DNA of 64,000 bases, from assembly GCA_907163375.1 (NCBI GenBank), contig CAJQUW010012959.1, forward strand, positions 62,001 to 126,000. Direction: 5' to 3'. The DNA is from Prostheceraeus crozeri (Eukaryota > Platyhelminthes > Polycladida > Euryleptidae). Below are positions 33,831 through 46,559 of this stretch, piece by piece. Position 1 is the first letter of the stretch, and each line of letters begins with the position of its first letter. Position numbers and translations under genes: made by a program. The notes below the pieces were generated by a model. The model did no database searches. It was not told the origin of the DNA and saw only the letters and a program-made list of their open reading frames with translations.

Positions 33831-35051
33831 CTAAAATGAAATTGCGTTAAAAGGAATTCACATCTTCGTCAATCAGAATTGCTAGAAACTTAATATCTTC
33901 TCTAAGTGTTTTGTATTTACTTTGTTTCACTAACAACGACTGCCTAACAACAAACTGCAAATTCGTATTTGTAGTTACAAAGTTTCCATGAAAGACAATC
34001 TGATTGAAAGAATACAATCTAAAAATAAAGAAGTACTGTCTTAGTCCAGAAACTCTTGTATTCAAATATTTCTATTCACTTGAGTCATGAATCTCACTGA
34101 TTGATATAAACTTAATATAGTAATGCTGACGAAATTTTAAATAAATACATGGACTAAGAAAGATAAAAATGTGACTTCAGCAGTTTTATGTGGAATTGAT
34201 GATACCTGGGAGATCACAGTAGTAAATGTAAAGAAATATGAGCTGATCTCGGTTATGTATCATTCAATACACCACATGGAGGTATTGCTTGTGTCCACTC
34301 ATAGCTGCATTACTTACATTTTGAGACATTATTTGAATGCACTATTGCAAATCAATATCAATAAGAGATTGATTAAGCCTGAATATGGTAATATTCAAGT
34401 AGTTTTCAATGGTTGACTTTGATTCTGCTATTGTTGTCACTTATTGTCGCTAATTAAGCATGATGATGTGCTTGATCCTTGTTTTGAGCCTCATGTGTTT
34501 CATGTGTTCAATAGTTCTTTCTGCATTTGCTTTAAAAACCAATAAAGATGCATGTCTCTATATTTCCTATGCTCTTAAACCATAAACGGATGACGGGCTA
34601 GTAATATTTGTAGAAGTACCGCTATGAGAAAATAAGGTAGAACAGAAAAATATAACTGAAAGTAAAGAACCAAATGAGAGTACAGACGCCACTAACAGTT
34701 TTGATAGGCCAAACATGTCATTTTTTACAAAAAGAGTCGAAGAAAGTCGATTAGTCGCGCCTAGTCATGCAACAAAGTAAATGCATACAAAGTAAATGTA
34801 GGTACCTGCTCGCACATGTACGTCAAACCTCGTGCAAGGTCACATTTTAACGACATTTTTTTAAAAGAATCGGCCTGACCGCTAGGGAGTTGCTTTTTCT
34901 GTAGATAATTGCAATCAACTAAGAATATAATGAGTCTCCGACCATCGGTGCATGACAACATGACTAAGAAGACGAATGCCAACATTCTTTTACTCTTGTT
35001 TTGTCAGTTAAGTTCACGAGAACATCACAAGGATAAACGTCAGAAACTTAC

Positions 35052-35126
35052 CTGTCACTTAGCTTTGAAGCTGAAGATGTGGAAGGACTTTTGGCTCTGT
35101 ATTCCTTATCCTCTCCATTGACTTTG
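35052..35126 (-). CDS. Exon of minus-strand host gene, Ser/Lys-rich
   Basis: Acceptor CATTTTGTCAG and donor GTAAGTTTC enclose 75 bases: one base, 24 codons (KVNGEDKEYRAKSPSTSSAS, then KLSD), two bases. It joins in phase to the start exon at 36183 and to 33768-33830. The low-complexity Ser/Lys/Asp composition suggests a disordered, phosphorylatable tail. Confidence 0.8.
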
Positions 35127-36182
35127 CTGACAAAATGAGAAGAACACACATAGTATGATTTCTCTCATCCCCACAACCCCACCCAAGGCACGAAGCCATA
35201 CTAGAAAGCTGGGATTAGGTCATAAGCGACATGAATAATTGTAAATAGCCTGAGATTGATCATGAAAATCGCAAGCTTATAACCATAACACAGAAAATAA
35301 AAATGATTATCTACATTCTTTGGTTCACAAGTATTGCATACATTCGGTGAACGCAATTACATAACACAACACAAGAGGCACAAGATTTGCAACGTTGATG
35401 CGGAACAGCACTTTGATAAGGCCTGCTGTCTATTATCCATCGATCGTTAAAAGCAAGTTCATTAACTGGTCATGGGATGCAGGCGATTTTTATAGCGCAG
35501 TCACAAGTTCAGAAAGAACAAAGAAAGCTGCCTCAGGTAATACGAGTGCACCATAATGAATCTTGTAGCGATGAAGAGAGTGGAATGAATATTTTGGCGT
35601 CGAAGGTGTCTTGAGCGGGTTATGAACACTTGATATGCTGAAAATTGGAAGCAGAAGGATATTGGGAGTAAATTGGCTGCAACACAGTAAAGCAAGTCAA
35701 GTGGCAAAGCAACAAGCATGGTGCCCACAGGAGGCATTCAACATACGTCTGCACGCCAGCCTGCTAGGCGCGAGAATCAATATGTGATGCTTCAATCTTT
35801 TATTGCAATTTTTATGCTACAATTGTATTTTTCTGAACGCATTCTGTTTCCGTAGCAGTCCGTCACTGCGATCTTGAGAAAACATCACAAGTGTGCGTCC
35901 GAAATTTCTGAAGGATCTACGAGCAGAATTCAATTGCTGAATTGCCATTTTAATGCAGTAGTAACAAATTGAAGGTGTTGGTCAAAACCGATACAACTTG
36001 AAAGTAACTACACCCATCGACCTAAGTCAATGAAACATCAGATGGTCTCATTTTGACGGTTCGTTGACAACAAAAAATCATCGGTGTTAATTTACTAAAA
36101 TAGATTAGCATTCTATTGATTGCGCTAATTCTATGATTTTGTCGTCGCATGTATTTTAGTAGAAGTGAAATAAATGGCTTAC

Positions 36183-36242
36183 CTGGACCTACTCGAATCA
36201 ATAGAGTGACTCCTCTCACTGAGTGCAGCTTCACTCATTTTA
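36183..36242 (-). CDS. First coding exon of minus-strand host gene
   Basis: On the minus strand an acceptor (GAACTTTCAG) is followed four bases later by ATG at 36238. Eighteen codons read MSEAALSERSHSIDSSRS and two bases remain before the donor GTAAGCC. The A three bases before the ATG suits initiation. An acceptor ahead of the start codon means at least one untranslated exon lies further right; it was not found. Everything downstream up to 27956 keeps this phase. A short upstream stop in frame (TAA just before AAATG) supports this ATG as the start. Confidence 0.75.
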
Positions 36243-36407
36243 CTGAAAGTTCAAAACGCAGTGATTGGATTTCATATAAAAATAACAGACAGATAAAAGA
36301 TACTTTACTGATGATAACGAATTATATCAGGTTCTATACCAGAGCAGAGGACAAACTTAGCAACAGAATGAATGAACGGACATTTTGATAAAAAATTGGA
36401 TCTTTTG

Positions 36408-36798
36408 TAGAAAGCCCCACCACCAAAAAACACTTTCGCCACTGCTGAAAATGAAAAAAATAGCATTTATCCAATAAGTATTTCACACATGAGGGTGGAA
36501 TTGAGGGATGTCCAGAAATATTCTATCAATCAGAGACGAACTGACGGAGATACATAGCTGTCAACCATGGTGAGGTGAGTTCAAGTGATTGCTTCAGTTG
36601 AAATTTATTGAGAAATTGAATGACTTGTACTTTGGGACTGATTGGAAAATTTGAATTTCAAATGACTCCGCCGTCTAAATTCTTGAGCATGCATAGATAT
36701 CTAATTCAGATATGTTCACACTTTCAGCACAGTCTGTGGTACCTTTAACGTGGCAGGGATGCTTTTGCAAAAGTCATGATCAGTGGCGGGGCTTTCTA
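36408..36798. mobile_element. MITE with GAAAGCCCC ends
   Basis: Ends GAAAGCCCCACCAC (left) and GTGGCGGGGCTTTC (right) are inverted repeats, with TA on both outer sides (36408-36409, 36797-36798). No coding capacity. It sits 165 bases upstream of the first coding exon of the minus-strand gene, so it may lie in its 5' intron or leader. Confidence 0.7.
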
Positions 36799-36799
36799 T

Positions 36800-39700
36800 A
36801 GAAAATCCGCGAACGTTTCCAGAGACACGGATTGGTCACTAATGGATTGGTGTTAATCGCCTTAGTTTTGCGGTCTTAGTGCACGGAACATGGCGTGAAC
36901 CTTGCTTAGTTATAACTGTTTTAATAACAAATGAAGGACATAGCTAAACACCTATCTCTTTCTTAGTTATTCCTTGCACGTCGCTCTAATGACTAATCAC
37001 ATGATGAGCTTCCGAGATACATGTGGTGAATTAAAATATGAAAATCGACGATCATTAAAACTACAGAATTTCGATGTTATCAACTATACAGAGGATGACA
37101 TAATTTCGAATTTCTTCCACTTAGATCAGCAGTCTGTGTAGAACGAATCAGTCATGTTGAATTTATCGACTGTTCTACCTAACATTGTCAAATACTATTG
37201 TTGTCTATGTACCAAATAATCACTGTTTTTTTTATTTAGCCACATTGATTTATTGATGAAACAATTATTTATTGATTTATTGATGAGCATCTGCCAGCGT
37301 CGAGCAACATTTCAGACAAGAGCAAGCTGCGTTTGACAGCGATCACCATCATCTAGTCGCCTGTCAGCGCACAGATTGGAACTGCTTCATTATGATTCTG
37401 TTGTTCGGGACTGACGGTATGCGAATAGTCAGACTACCAGAGCGACTTGTAATAAATCAAGAAGTGAAAGCATATTCACACTTGCACGATAACAATAACG
37501 ATAAATTGAAATAAATCCGTTCTGAATGTGTAGCGTAGATGCTGCTTGCATTAGTCCATTTTCTCGATAAATCATTCAACGGCATGGGTCCTAAGCATGG
37601 CCTATGGACGTGGCCTAGCAATCTCATGGTGTAGAGGTACAGCCCAAAAGTGGCGTTTGAAGTCGGCGGGAAAGGCATTCGATCTAAAAGCATCACAACA
37701 CTTCATCTAAAGTCTGACTGTGTCAGCATCGTCCAAACACTCAGTGAGGGAGTAGTGACGTTGAAGCTTCATACAGATATTTTATGACAAATGAAGCAAA
37801 CTTGAAGTAAACGATGAACTATTGGACTGATGTAGTTAATCACCTCAAATCAAGAATATACACATAAGTATATAATGTTAAGGAAAGACAATTCAAATCT
37901 TGAAAAAAAACAACCATCAGTTGTTAAAAATTAGGCGGAAGTATTCCGATTTAGGAAGATTCTTATCTACATGGAAATATGCGTAATAAAACATTTATGT
38001 TAGAAACATGCACAACTCACTGTTACATCGCGAAAAAATCGAAGATGCATTCTACAATTTGCTGCTATATGAATTTCATGAATTTCTGATTTACAATTAC
38101 AATTTCAATTTCTTGTCAATTAAAGAAAAAATTTTAAGTACAATAATGTACTTTCATACAGGGATATAGTCTCGTAAACTTCTCCACAGAAGTTTGGTAA
38201 CAATTGCTTAAATAATGCACTTTGAACTCATCAAAAGTCTATTTATATTATGATGATTCTAATTTCATATTTTGTGTGCTTTCCAAATGGGGAGCCACTT
38301 TTTTTCGATACTTTTCTTTTTCAAAGGATTAATAATTTATTTCCAGATTAAAATCGGAGTTATGCGTTAGCAGCATCAGCAAGTTGGGCTCCCCATATGG
38401 AGAGCATGCAAGAACATACCCCGTTATTTCAAATAATTCATATTTTGTGTTGCATCTTCTGTGAGTGTAAGTAAAGAAATTGACCAACATTTCCTGTCTT
38501 TAAGTCTACGGAATACAACTCACCAGACGCAACACAAACGCGTTCACAAATTGAAGCACTGAACATACCGATTCCAGCACTTTCACAGAATCTGGGTCCC
38601 TATATCATCTCCATCAGAGAATGTGAGTCCCTCGTTTAGTAGGTATGAAAACAATGAAATCCATTTATATAAACATATTTCCATCAGAAGGAAGTGACGC
38701 AATGTCTTCCAAGATATTTTTGAGCGCCTGCTCTTGTGCAACACCTCAAAGATTGCCTTCACAAAAATTCGTCGAGGTTGCCTCGGGTGCTCCCTGAGTT
38801 CGCCAGTTTCATGCTGATAATGACTCGCTCACAAGCTATGAATTTCTCAATCACAGCAAAATATCTATTCCCATGTCATGACGACGATCAGGACAATACA
38901 CTTTCAATAGAACTCAGTCGATTCATTCGTAGCGCACGTCTACAACCATCAATCTTTAAGGACACAGATTCTGCGAAAGTGACCATTTTCATGACACTAA
39001 GTCTATTGGAATTGAGTATCCTCTTCATGATAAAATCATTTTAGAAGCTTTTGAGCAACAATTTCAGCATCTTTTTGCAGACTCAACGGATCCGAAAGCC
39101 CATACATCTTCAAAAAGCTGATCAATAGTTCATGCAAAGCTGGTTCTGTGAGCATTCATTAAAAATTTCCCTCCACACTATGTTGAAGTTTTCGTTTGAG
39201 CAACCTGCTGATCACAACTGTCCACTAACGGAAATAAATTGCCGCAAAACCTGCTACAGACGGACACCTTGTAACAGAACACCACCTGCAATAGACTGCT
39301 TGTTTATGGCCTGTCCGATATTTTATGTGAAATTTACAATTATTCATTCGCTGCATACCCATTCCACGAAAGGCCCTTGATTCATGATGCTTTATTATAA
39401 AAAAATTATTTAAATTAATCATTGACTACCATGCTGATCACGATTTGAGCTGTTCAGAATTTTCTTTTCTTTGTAAGGAGCTATCTTGCTTGCATAGCTC
39501 ACTCGATAGATGTAGCACACCATCTTGCTGAATTGTGAACATTTATTACACACACTAGTATGCGAGTGGATTGGGCCTAAATGTTTGTTAACAACAATAC
39601 TTCTCAGTCAATTTATTAGACATCGATATCAGTAAAATGTGCATTTAATATCATATTAAGTTTCGATCAGAAGATAATAAGTCACACTATTAAGCCAATA

Positions 39701-40215
39701 TGTTAATACTTTAATAACATATTGAGTGCCGGAATTTGGTAAAGCTTCGCTATTTGAGATCTGTAAAGGTGGAACATGCATATAAATGCAGGCTTTATTG
39801 AAGCGATAGTCTTTACACTTTCAAACTCGGGGATGTTGAAAAATAGACCTCCCTCTACCATCCAGGAGAGATGTTTGAAAAGTTACATGGTTTACGGCAT
39901 ATATTATGTCAAAATCATCCATTGATCATCCTATAATGATACAACGCTTCCTTAAACTGAACCACATCGTCAATATTTAAGATAATCACGTTTGAAAATA
40001 TCTTGACTTGATTTTTTGTATGAAACATGTTTTGTCTTGTGTATTGTCATGTATACAGTACATAATCAACGAATCGATCCTTTCATAAGGACACATACAC
40101 AATAGATAAGATGTAAAAAATACAGCCATAAAAAAACTATGTTATGATCAGCGCAAGTAATGTTGAGAGAATCTTTCTGTGGATGCCATCGCTCCTCTCT
40201 TCTGTTTGTCACCAG
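36800..40215. other. Mostly non-coding stretch
   Basis: Two things stand out. A plus-strand frame without a clear start runs from 37285 to about 37510 (QEQAAFDSDHHHLVACQRTD and on), unexplained. From about 38690 to 39370 the plus strand shows several long, broken frames in which fragments such as ILEAFEQQFQHLFADSTDP appear protein-like, perhaps a worn transposon gene of unknown kind. Otherwise AT-rich DNA with no repeats seen. Confidence 0.3.
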
Positions 40216-40318
40216 TAGCTGTAGATCGGGAGAGAAATGGCATAGCCATCTCCGACAATCCTTGTCACATGACTCAGCTTGCGGCTCTTGAGATACCGGG
40301 TGCAAAGAAGAGCTACAG
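40216..40318 (+). CDS. Plus-strand host exon, unrecognised
   Basis: TCTGTTTGTCACCAG and GTACAGG bracket 103 bases open in one frame: two bases, 33 codons, two bases, reading AVDRERNGIAISDNPCHMTQ and LAALEIPGAKKSY. The acceptor is strong and the donor good. It probably belongs to the plus-strand gene that ends at 55859, but the phases do not meet directly, so at least one more exon lies between. The opposite strand is also open over part of this stretch without splice signals. Confidence 0.6.
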
Positions 40319-41133
40319 GTACAGGTTGATGACGTAGGACATCTAAAAGATTCCGCATTATTAATAATTTGCATGAAACACTGGAAATGATATAGTTGAA
40401 ATCTGATAAGAAGGTGACGCACATGATAGACATACTGTCTATGTGTGCTTGCTGCATAATATCACCAATTGCCGTTCAATGGGATTCGGTACTCATTTTT
40501 TCATTGACATGATAGAATATACACTGGCGATGAAATGTGAGGAGCTGGGAAGACTGGGACCTTAATTGACTAGATATTTTCTTTCTTTCATGCTGACGTT
40601 TGTCATCCCCTACACGATAATTGAAAAACACATCAGCCTCACATGATGTTGCTACTATTGCAAACAGGTTTGAAATCTTGATTTCAATTAATTCCCATTG
40701 GCTGGGTGGTTGGGGCTGGTTCTCGGACCAAGATATCTGGCTTTCTCCTTTCTATGATTGTCAGATATCCTATGCATCTTGCTATGCCAATGTTATTGTC
40801 AAGTGAATTTCAAATTTTGATATCTGTATTTCATAAGACCTCGATATTTACAGTTATTTTTGTATTGAGAATGGACATGGAGTATGTCTGAAATTTTTTT
40901 TTTTATTTACATAACAAATAAACTATATCAATAACGATAAACTTGACTCTTCCAAACTTTAAAAAAAAGGTTTGAAATCATCGACAGCCGAGCAAAACAA
41001 AGCTGGATTAACAGTGATCTTGTGAGTCACGACATTAGGTATGTCATTTCATTAACATAAGGCGGAAAAAGCGAGATAGGTCATCAAAGTTTCTCATTGA
41101 CCGTGGTCACAATCATATATATCTGTAAATTAT

Positions 41134-41309
41134 TGGTTCGGACAGTCTCACGAAGTAAAAACGAATCGATTCTTTCTCTAGGCCTTTCACTTGCATCATA
41201 CAGGCATCGTAGCCTATACAGACATTTTCCTGACGATGTCTGTATGATGCAGGTGTAGGGCCTAGCGAAAGAATAGATTCGTTTTTTCTACGTGGGACTG
41301 TCCGAACCA
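41134..41309. mobile_element. Foldback MITE, 5-bp flanking repeat ATTAT
   Basis: The ends TGGTTCGGACAGTCTCACG and GTGGGACTGTCCGAACCA begin arms of about 55 bases that also share AAACGAATCGATTCTTTC-like sequence. ATTAT flanks both sides (41129-41133, 41310-41314). The inner part is a second palindrome around CATCATACAG/CTGTATGATG. Confidence 0.8.
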
Positions 41310-41319
41310 ATTATGCCAG

Positions 41320-42610
41320 GTCATCAAAGTAAAGATGTATTCAAGTTATTCTTGACAAAAAGGATTAAACGGGAAAAACAAGCATTGTACACTTTAAGCA
41401 ATTCTGCCGATCTGCCATCTTGAATACAGTATTAAAGTAGAAGCGACAGACTGTATCTGGTAAAAAAAACGAATCACTACTTAAATTTCTGGATATTCCG
41501 CGTCAATGCCAATAATCACATGAATTATAGTTTATCATATTATCTTAGAACATGATGGTTCGAGTGATGTCGATTGACTACACAACCTAAATTGCTTTAT
41601 TCTCCATGCAATACTGTCGTGACTGATGACGGCAAAGAAAAATACAAACAATACGCAGACACCTTTTTGTAATTTGTAATCAATTGTCGGAACCCTTCTT
41701 TGACACTTATATGGATATCCAATTGAGGACAAAGGCATAAAAATTTTTGATTATTTTCTCTGTACTGAGTTTATATTGTCCAACTTGAAAGGACGACGTT
41801 CTGTCTCCAGTATATTTGCTGTCAAATATATTTTGAGCTACAACATAGTTCAATAATTAAATAAAACTCTGCATGTCTACATATAGGGAATCACATGCTA
41901 TGGTAACAGCTGATCGAGTTCATAAAGAAATGAGAGTTTTAAAAAACCGCAGCTTTTCACGATAGCAGCCAGATATGTTTGATAAATTATAACACTGAAA
42001 TTATGCATTCGACAGATGCCTAAGATGCAGCAAGTAATCATGAGAGATCATGCAATCATAAACATTATGTGATTTAATTGGTGTCGAATTTGTGCAGTGC
42101 CTTCCTTGAAACCCAGCAGGTGCTTGAATTTAGTTCGCAGAGTTCATCCATTTTATAGAATTTCCAATATATGTATTAGCTACATATACATGATTAGCTG
42201 TATGTCTGACAAAGATCTTGGATTAATTTTGAATCTAATGCAACTAACTAATTCATCATGGGCGTCTTATAAAGCACAAAGCCAAGCACAGGCAATGATA
42301 GATATATCTATTGAGAGAGTTTAGCAGTAATACCTCGAATGAGCACATTTGGATTGAAAAGTTCGAGCAAACAAGCTGCAGAGCGTGAACACATACTAGG
42401 ACATTTCGAGTTGCCAAATTGATGACACCAAACAAATCGAAAAGGTGATCGCACATAAACATTTATGCATTTTTCATGAATTTCTTCTGAAGGTCTCTTC
42501 GATTCTAGTCAGTCATAGCATTGGTCAGGAATCGATTATGATGGGAAAATCTGCAACTCTAAGATTCACACCAAATTAGAAATATGCTGTTGCGTGAGAT
42601 ATGTAATTCA
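41320..42610. other. Non-coding stretch
   Basis: Only short unsupported frames; no repeats or exon signals convincing enough to call. Confidence 0.4.
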
Positions 42611-42618
42611 GCTTCAAC

Positions 42619-45064
42619 CAGGAGCGTCGTGCGCCCCAAAAACTTGAGCAGGCCCATTTTTGTGACATCATTGTTCATAAGTTTATGGGTCCACGCCACA
42701 CCATTGACTTTCACCCGTGACCGTGACCCTTGCTGTGAACCCCCATGGGCCTGTAGGCCTATAAATGTACATATTTTGAATTTTCTATTTCTTGCTATTC
42801 TGATTGTTGAATTCTAATTCATTCATTCGCCCTTTTACACTGTTTAAAGTGATAGCAACAGAGTTAAGATAAACAAGTTTTATATTTCATTATCTCTGAA
42901 AAATTACGTGATACACGTAGACAACACACCGCTTTGGAGATATCTGAAACTCAGCTATTTAACAATTCAATCTTCGAAAACACGATTGACAAGGGAAACA
43001 ATCTACCTACTGAGTATTATAAGCTGGTACTCTCACAAAATCTAGTGGTGTGGATCGAAAACAATTCAAAAAAGCAGATGCTGTTAAAAGACATAGGTCT
43101 ACATGCAGACAAAATATCACTGTGTATATGAAACAAGGAAGTGGTGTAGTGCATGTGTTTCATATGATCAAGAAAACAATCACGAGGATGAAAAATCTTG
43201 TAAAAATGGTGCTGTGAAGTCTAACAATTAAGCATAAAAAGTACAACTGGTTATGAGGAAAATTACACGTTTACAAAAAATGATTCTAAAAAAATCTGTT
43301 GGCATGGCATGGATTCATCAGTCGTCTTTGGATTCAGTCACTCAAAAATCGGTAAAACAAATTTCGGTGCTATGAAGGCAGTTCATGCACAAAAAATTAA
43401 ATTGGTTGAGGGTAAACTACACGTCAACAAAAAATGATTCGAAGAAAATCTATCGGCATGGTATCATGGATTTCATCAATCGTCTTTGGATTTCATGGCA
43501 CAAGCACAAACTTGGGATAAGCTATGAGCTTACATTGTTAGATCTAGCAATAAAAACGAGAATAGGAAATTTCTGTGTTATACACGTACATGTACAAGCA
43601 AACGTCACACAATTATGTGTATGTATACACCGGTAATACACATGTAAGCCTACCGGTATAGGCCTCTACATGTAAACTGCATGCATTACATTTGAAATGT
43701 TTCATAAAAGCAGCTTGCACACTTGTAATTGTATAGGCCTAATGTTGTTGATATGCTAGGCTACTAACACTAAGTGTAATAAGAATGCTTTCATACCTAC
43801 AATGTAGAAAAACCGATTTACAACTTGAAGTATGGACTGGTCTTGAAATACACTTTTTGCACGTACATACAATTGATTTCTTCTTGTATAGGCCTAGTTA
43901 ATTTTATGTCCTAAATCTTAAATCTACGGGTACATGTAGATAGGCATATAGAGACAACAAGTAAAGAGCTGCTTTTATGATAGATTTCGCACAGTGGAAA
44001 AGCTATTTGCGACGCTCAGCAAATGATTCCCAGAAGTAGTCCCGGCAAGCGGCCAGTGATAGCTTCTGGGATCGAGCTGCTTCAAGTGCAATGACCATCA
44101 AGTCATTTAGACGGTCCTGGTTCATTGTGGTTCTTAAGTTGTTTTTAACAAACTTCAACGCGGAAAATAAACGCTCACAAGATGATGATGTTACGGGCAA
44201 AGTCAGTACAAGGCGGTACAACTTGGCTAAAGATGCAAGCATTTTGTGCTGATTGTTATTTACCATGTACAAATATAAGTTCTGCGCGCCATTTGGTGCG
44301 GTTTGCGTTGAAGATAAATGGTGCACAAAAAGTCGGTTTTTCATTCAAAAACCGCTTTTCATTGTAACGTTCTTGTAGTTGCATGTTCCTCTATGCCCGA
44401 CATACATGTATATGCTCGAACTCGGAGAAATGAATTTTGGTGTTTCGATGAAAAAGGACGGCGGAGATAGATGGAAGAAAGGAAGGAGGATATACATGTA
44501 ACTTGCACATGGACGACCGACGTAGACAGCTTATTAAGTCTTCAGCAATGATGTTACAAATAAGTGGCAGCCGTACAGTCAGAGTCTCTGACTCAGAGAC
44601 TCGAAATGAGACCGCATTGAAGAGCAGATCGACTTTTGTGACTTCATGCGGCTGCGTGCAGTCAGATGACCTTGTCCGTCTAACCGCCTCACATTGTGGG
44701 GAAAATAGCTTCAAGCTAATCCCGAAGCGAGTTTTCATGGTCATGGTGACGCTGTGCAGTTGCCAGAAATCACGTGATTTCATTCAAAGCAGTCGCTGTG
44801 ACTCGGCTAGGCAAAGCACCGTGGGTAGGCACAGTCATCAATGAGAGCAGCAGTTTATTGTATGACACTTCATCCGACGACGGTGTGCGGATAGAAATGT
44901 ACTGAACAGAGAGTTAGTCCTACCGCTTCTGCCGTCGTCAGTTGGGTTAGCTGGTAGGCCAACTTTGGGAAAAGTGTAGACAGAAAAAATAGGACGGCAA
45001 TTTCTTGTGTTCAAAATCTTGAGCAGGCCAGAGCCTGCTCTGGCCTCAATGGCACGGCGCCATG
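42619..45064. mobile_element. hAT element, 2.4 kb, 8-bp target duplication
   Basis: GCTTCAAC stands on both sides (42611-42618 and 45065-45072). The ends CAGGAGCGTCGTGCGCCCC and GGCACGGCGCCATG are imperfect inverted repeats, and a second shared word, TTGAGCAGGCC, lies just inside each end. A hAT transposase C-terminus is on the minus strand at 44003-44344. Most of the rest has lost its frame. At about 43246-43345 and 43400-43500 a stretch including ACAAAAAATGATTC and TCGTCTTTGGATT is duplicated in tandem, about 154 bases apart. Confidence 0.85.
44003..44344 (-). pseudogene. hAT transposase C-terminal dimerisation domain
   Basis: The 113-residue minus-strand frame carries the hAT family signature LPVTSSSCERLFSALKFVKN, then LRTTMNQDRLNDLMVIALE. 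It corresponds to the last quarter of a hAT transposase, where monomers pair. The catalytic part and N-terminal zinc finger are not readable upstream, where only broken frames remain (44391-44783). Confidence 0.85.
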
Positions 45065-45829
45065 GCTTCAACCAACATATATTGATGCAATTAATTGCAA
45101 ATAACAAAAAATATTCCTAAATCTGTCGTTTTACTGCTAGATGTTATATCGATAAGCACTACTTTTTGAAATATCGCATTGCATGTGCTGTGTAGATCAT
45201 TGTTATGTTGCTATGAAAGAACTCTTTCCTAAGCTTTCCATTACTTAATCATTTTGATGCCAGTTTTCAATTAGCGACTAGTTGCTCATGAATCATTTGC
45301 AGTCCGTTGGATCTTTCGCAAAATCACGCTGTTACCCAATTCTACCATACTCTCGTCTATGAACGGAGATGAATTGCCCTGTCTGCGTGTTTGGGTCTAG
45401 AGATGACATTTTTTAATACTAATATTCAAGTCTAGAACTAGTCTCGAGGCGCAAGAAGATCAATTTTCCATTGAACGTTGAATTCTGACGAACTAAATCA
45501 TTGATACCGTGAACTTGCACGTTAAAATTGTATTCACTTGGCAGATGCTCAGTCTTCAATGTGACAACGACAGCTAGTGTGTTCCTTATAATGCAACTTT
45601 CCTTACGCAATGCGCGCTTGGCCTGCCACGTAAGCCAAAGGGAACGAATCTCTCCGCATCACGCTATCATTGTATACAATAACTGAATCGAGTCACCTCT
45701 AGAGAAACAGTGACAGACGAAGCCATCTCTGTGCGCTTAGGATACAGGTCTACATATCAGGGTTTTTTAATAAAAATATCCCTGAATTTGGCATAACGAC
45801 TTTGGATTTTTCTACTGCTTCCCCTGGGG

Positions 45830-46117
45830 AGAGATTCGGCGATTTCCTATTTTAGCGTCCCTAATTCACAAAAACTAATTTTTATGCTTTTTCTGAGTTA
45901 AAAATTATTATTTTCTCCAAATAAATTTATATAGTAAATGAAACTATAATTTACAAAGGGTTTTGATGTCTGACTTCAACTAAAAGTTTTTGAAACACTT
46001 TTCCGCCACCATAATGGTATGTGTCATTCCTCCAGCGCCATTCGAATTCACAGAGATAAGATTGAAATAGTTTTTGTGAATTAGGGACGCTAAAATAGGA
46101 AATCGCCAGAGATTCTT
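45830..46117. repeat. Inverted-repeat element with 50-bp arms
   Basis: GGCGATTTCCTATTTTAGCG with the following GTCCCTAATTCACAAAAACT forms the left arm (about 45838-45880), and its complement the right arm (about 46068-46110), around a 190-base interior. No clear target duplication. Probably a MITE. Confidence 0.7.
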
Positions 46118-46559
46118 CTCATCTTGAGATTCGCTTATTTTTTCAGTCACAACTTGACTCAATATTAGCTCTACGTATATAGTAACCGTAGTAGTATCTG
46201 CGTAGTAGTATACGTAGAAAGTATCTGTCCATCAAATTTTTAATGACAATTTTGATAAGTTCTTTGTTCTATATTACCCTGAAAACTAGGACGTAATGCA
46301 TTCTCTTGACAGAATGTATGTAGACTTCAACGTACGCAGTGAAGCCATAAATCTGTACATGCGTATCACTTTGCTAGAAGTGCAGATCTATTCAAAACTA
46401 TGGCACATAGAGGAACTTACTAAGTGGGCAAAAAGAAATTTCAGTGTCTTGTAGAGATGGGAAAGATAGTCGTGCGTTGCTTGCGGATTTCTGTGAATTC
46501 CTTCAAAATGCTCCGATCGTCACGATTCCTTCAGATTCGAAGAATAATAGAATAAGATA

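Noticed and set aside
38690-39380. Possible worn protein gene on the plus strand
   Set aside because: Fragments look protein-like, but no family could be recognised and the frames break often.
40066-40422. 118-codon minus-strand frame opposite the plus-strand exon at 40216
   Set aside because: A possible acceptor exists, but no donor follows; the plus-strand reading has both sites in phase.
44503-44844. 113-codon plus-strand frame
   Set aside because: It lies inside the hAT element on the strand opposite its transposase and shows no domain; probably chance around a GAGTCTCTGACTCAGAGACTC-like palindrome region.
45419-45660. Minus-strand frame of about 80 codons with protein-like composition
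   Set aside because: No start, acceptor or donor in the right place and no recognised family; left unannotated.
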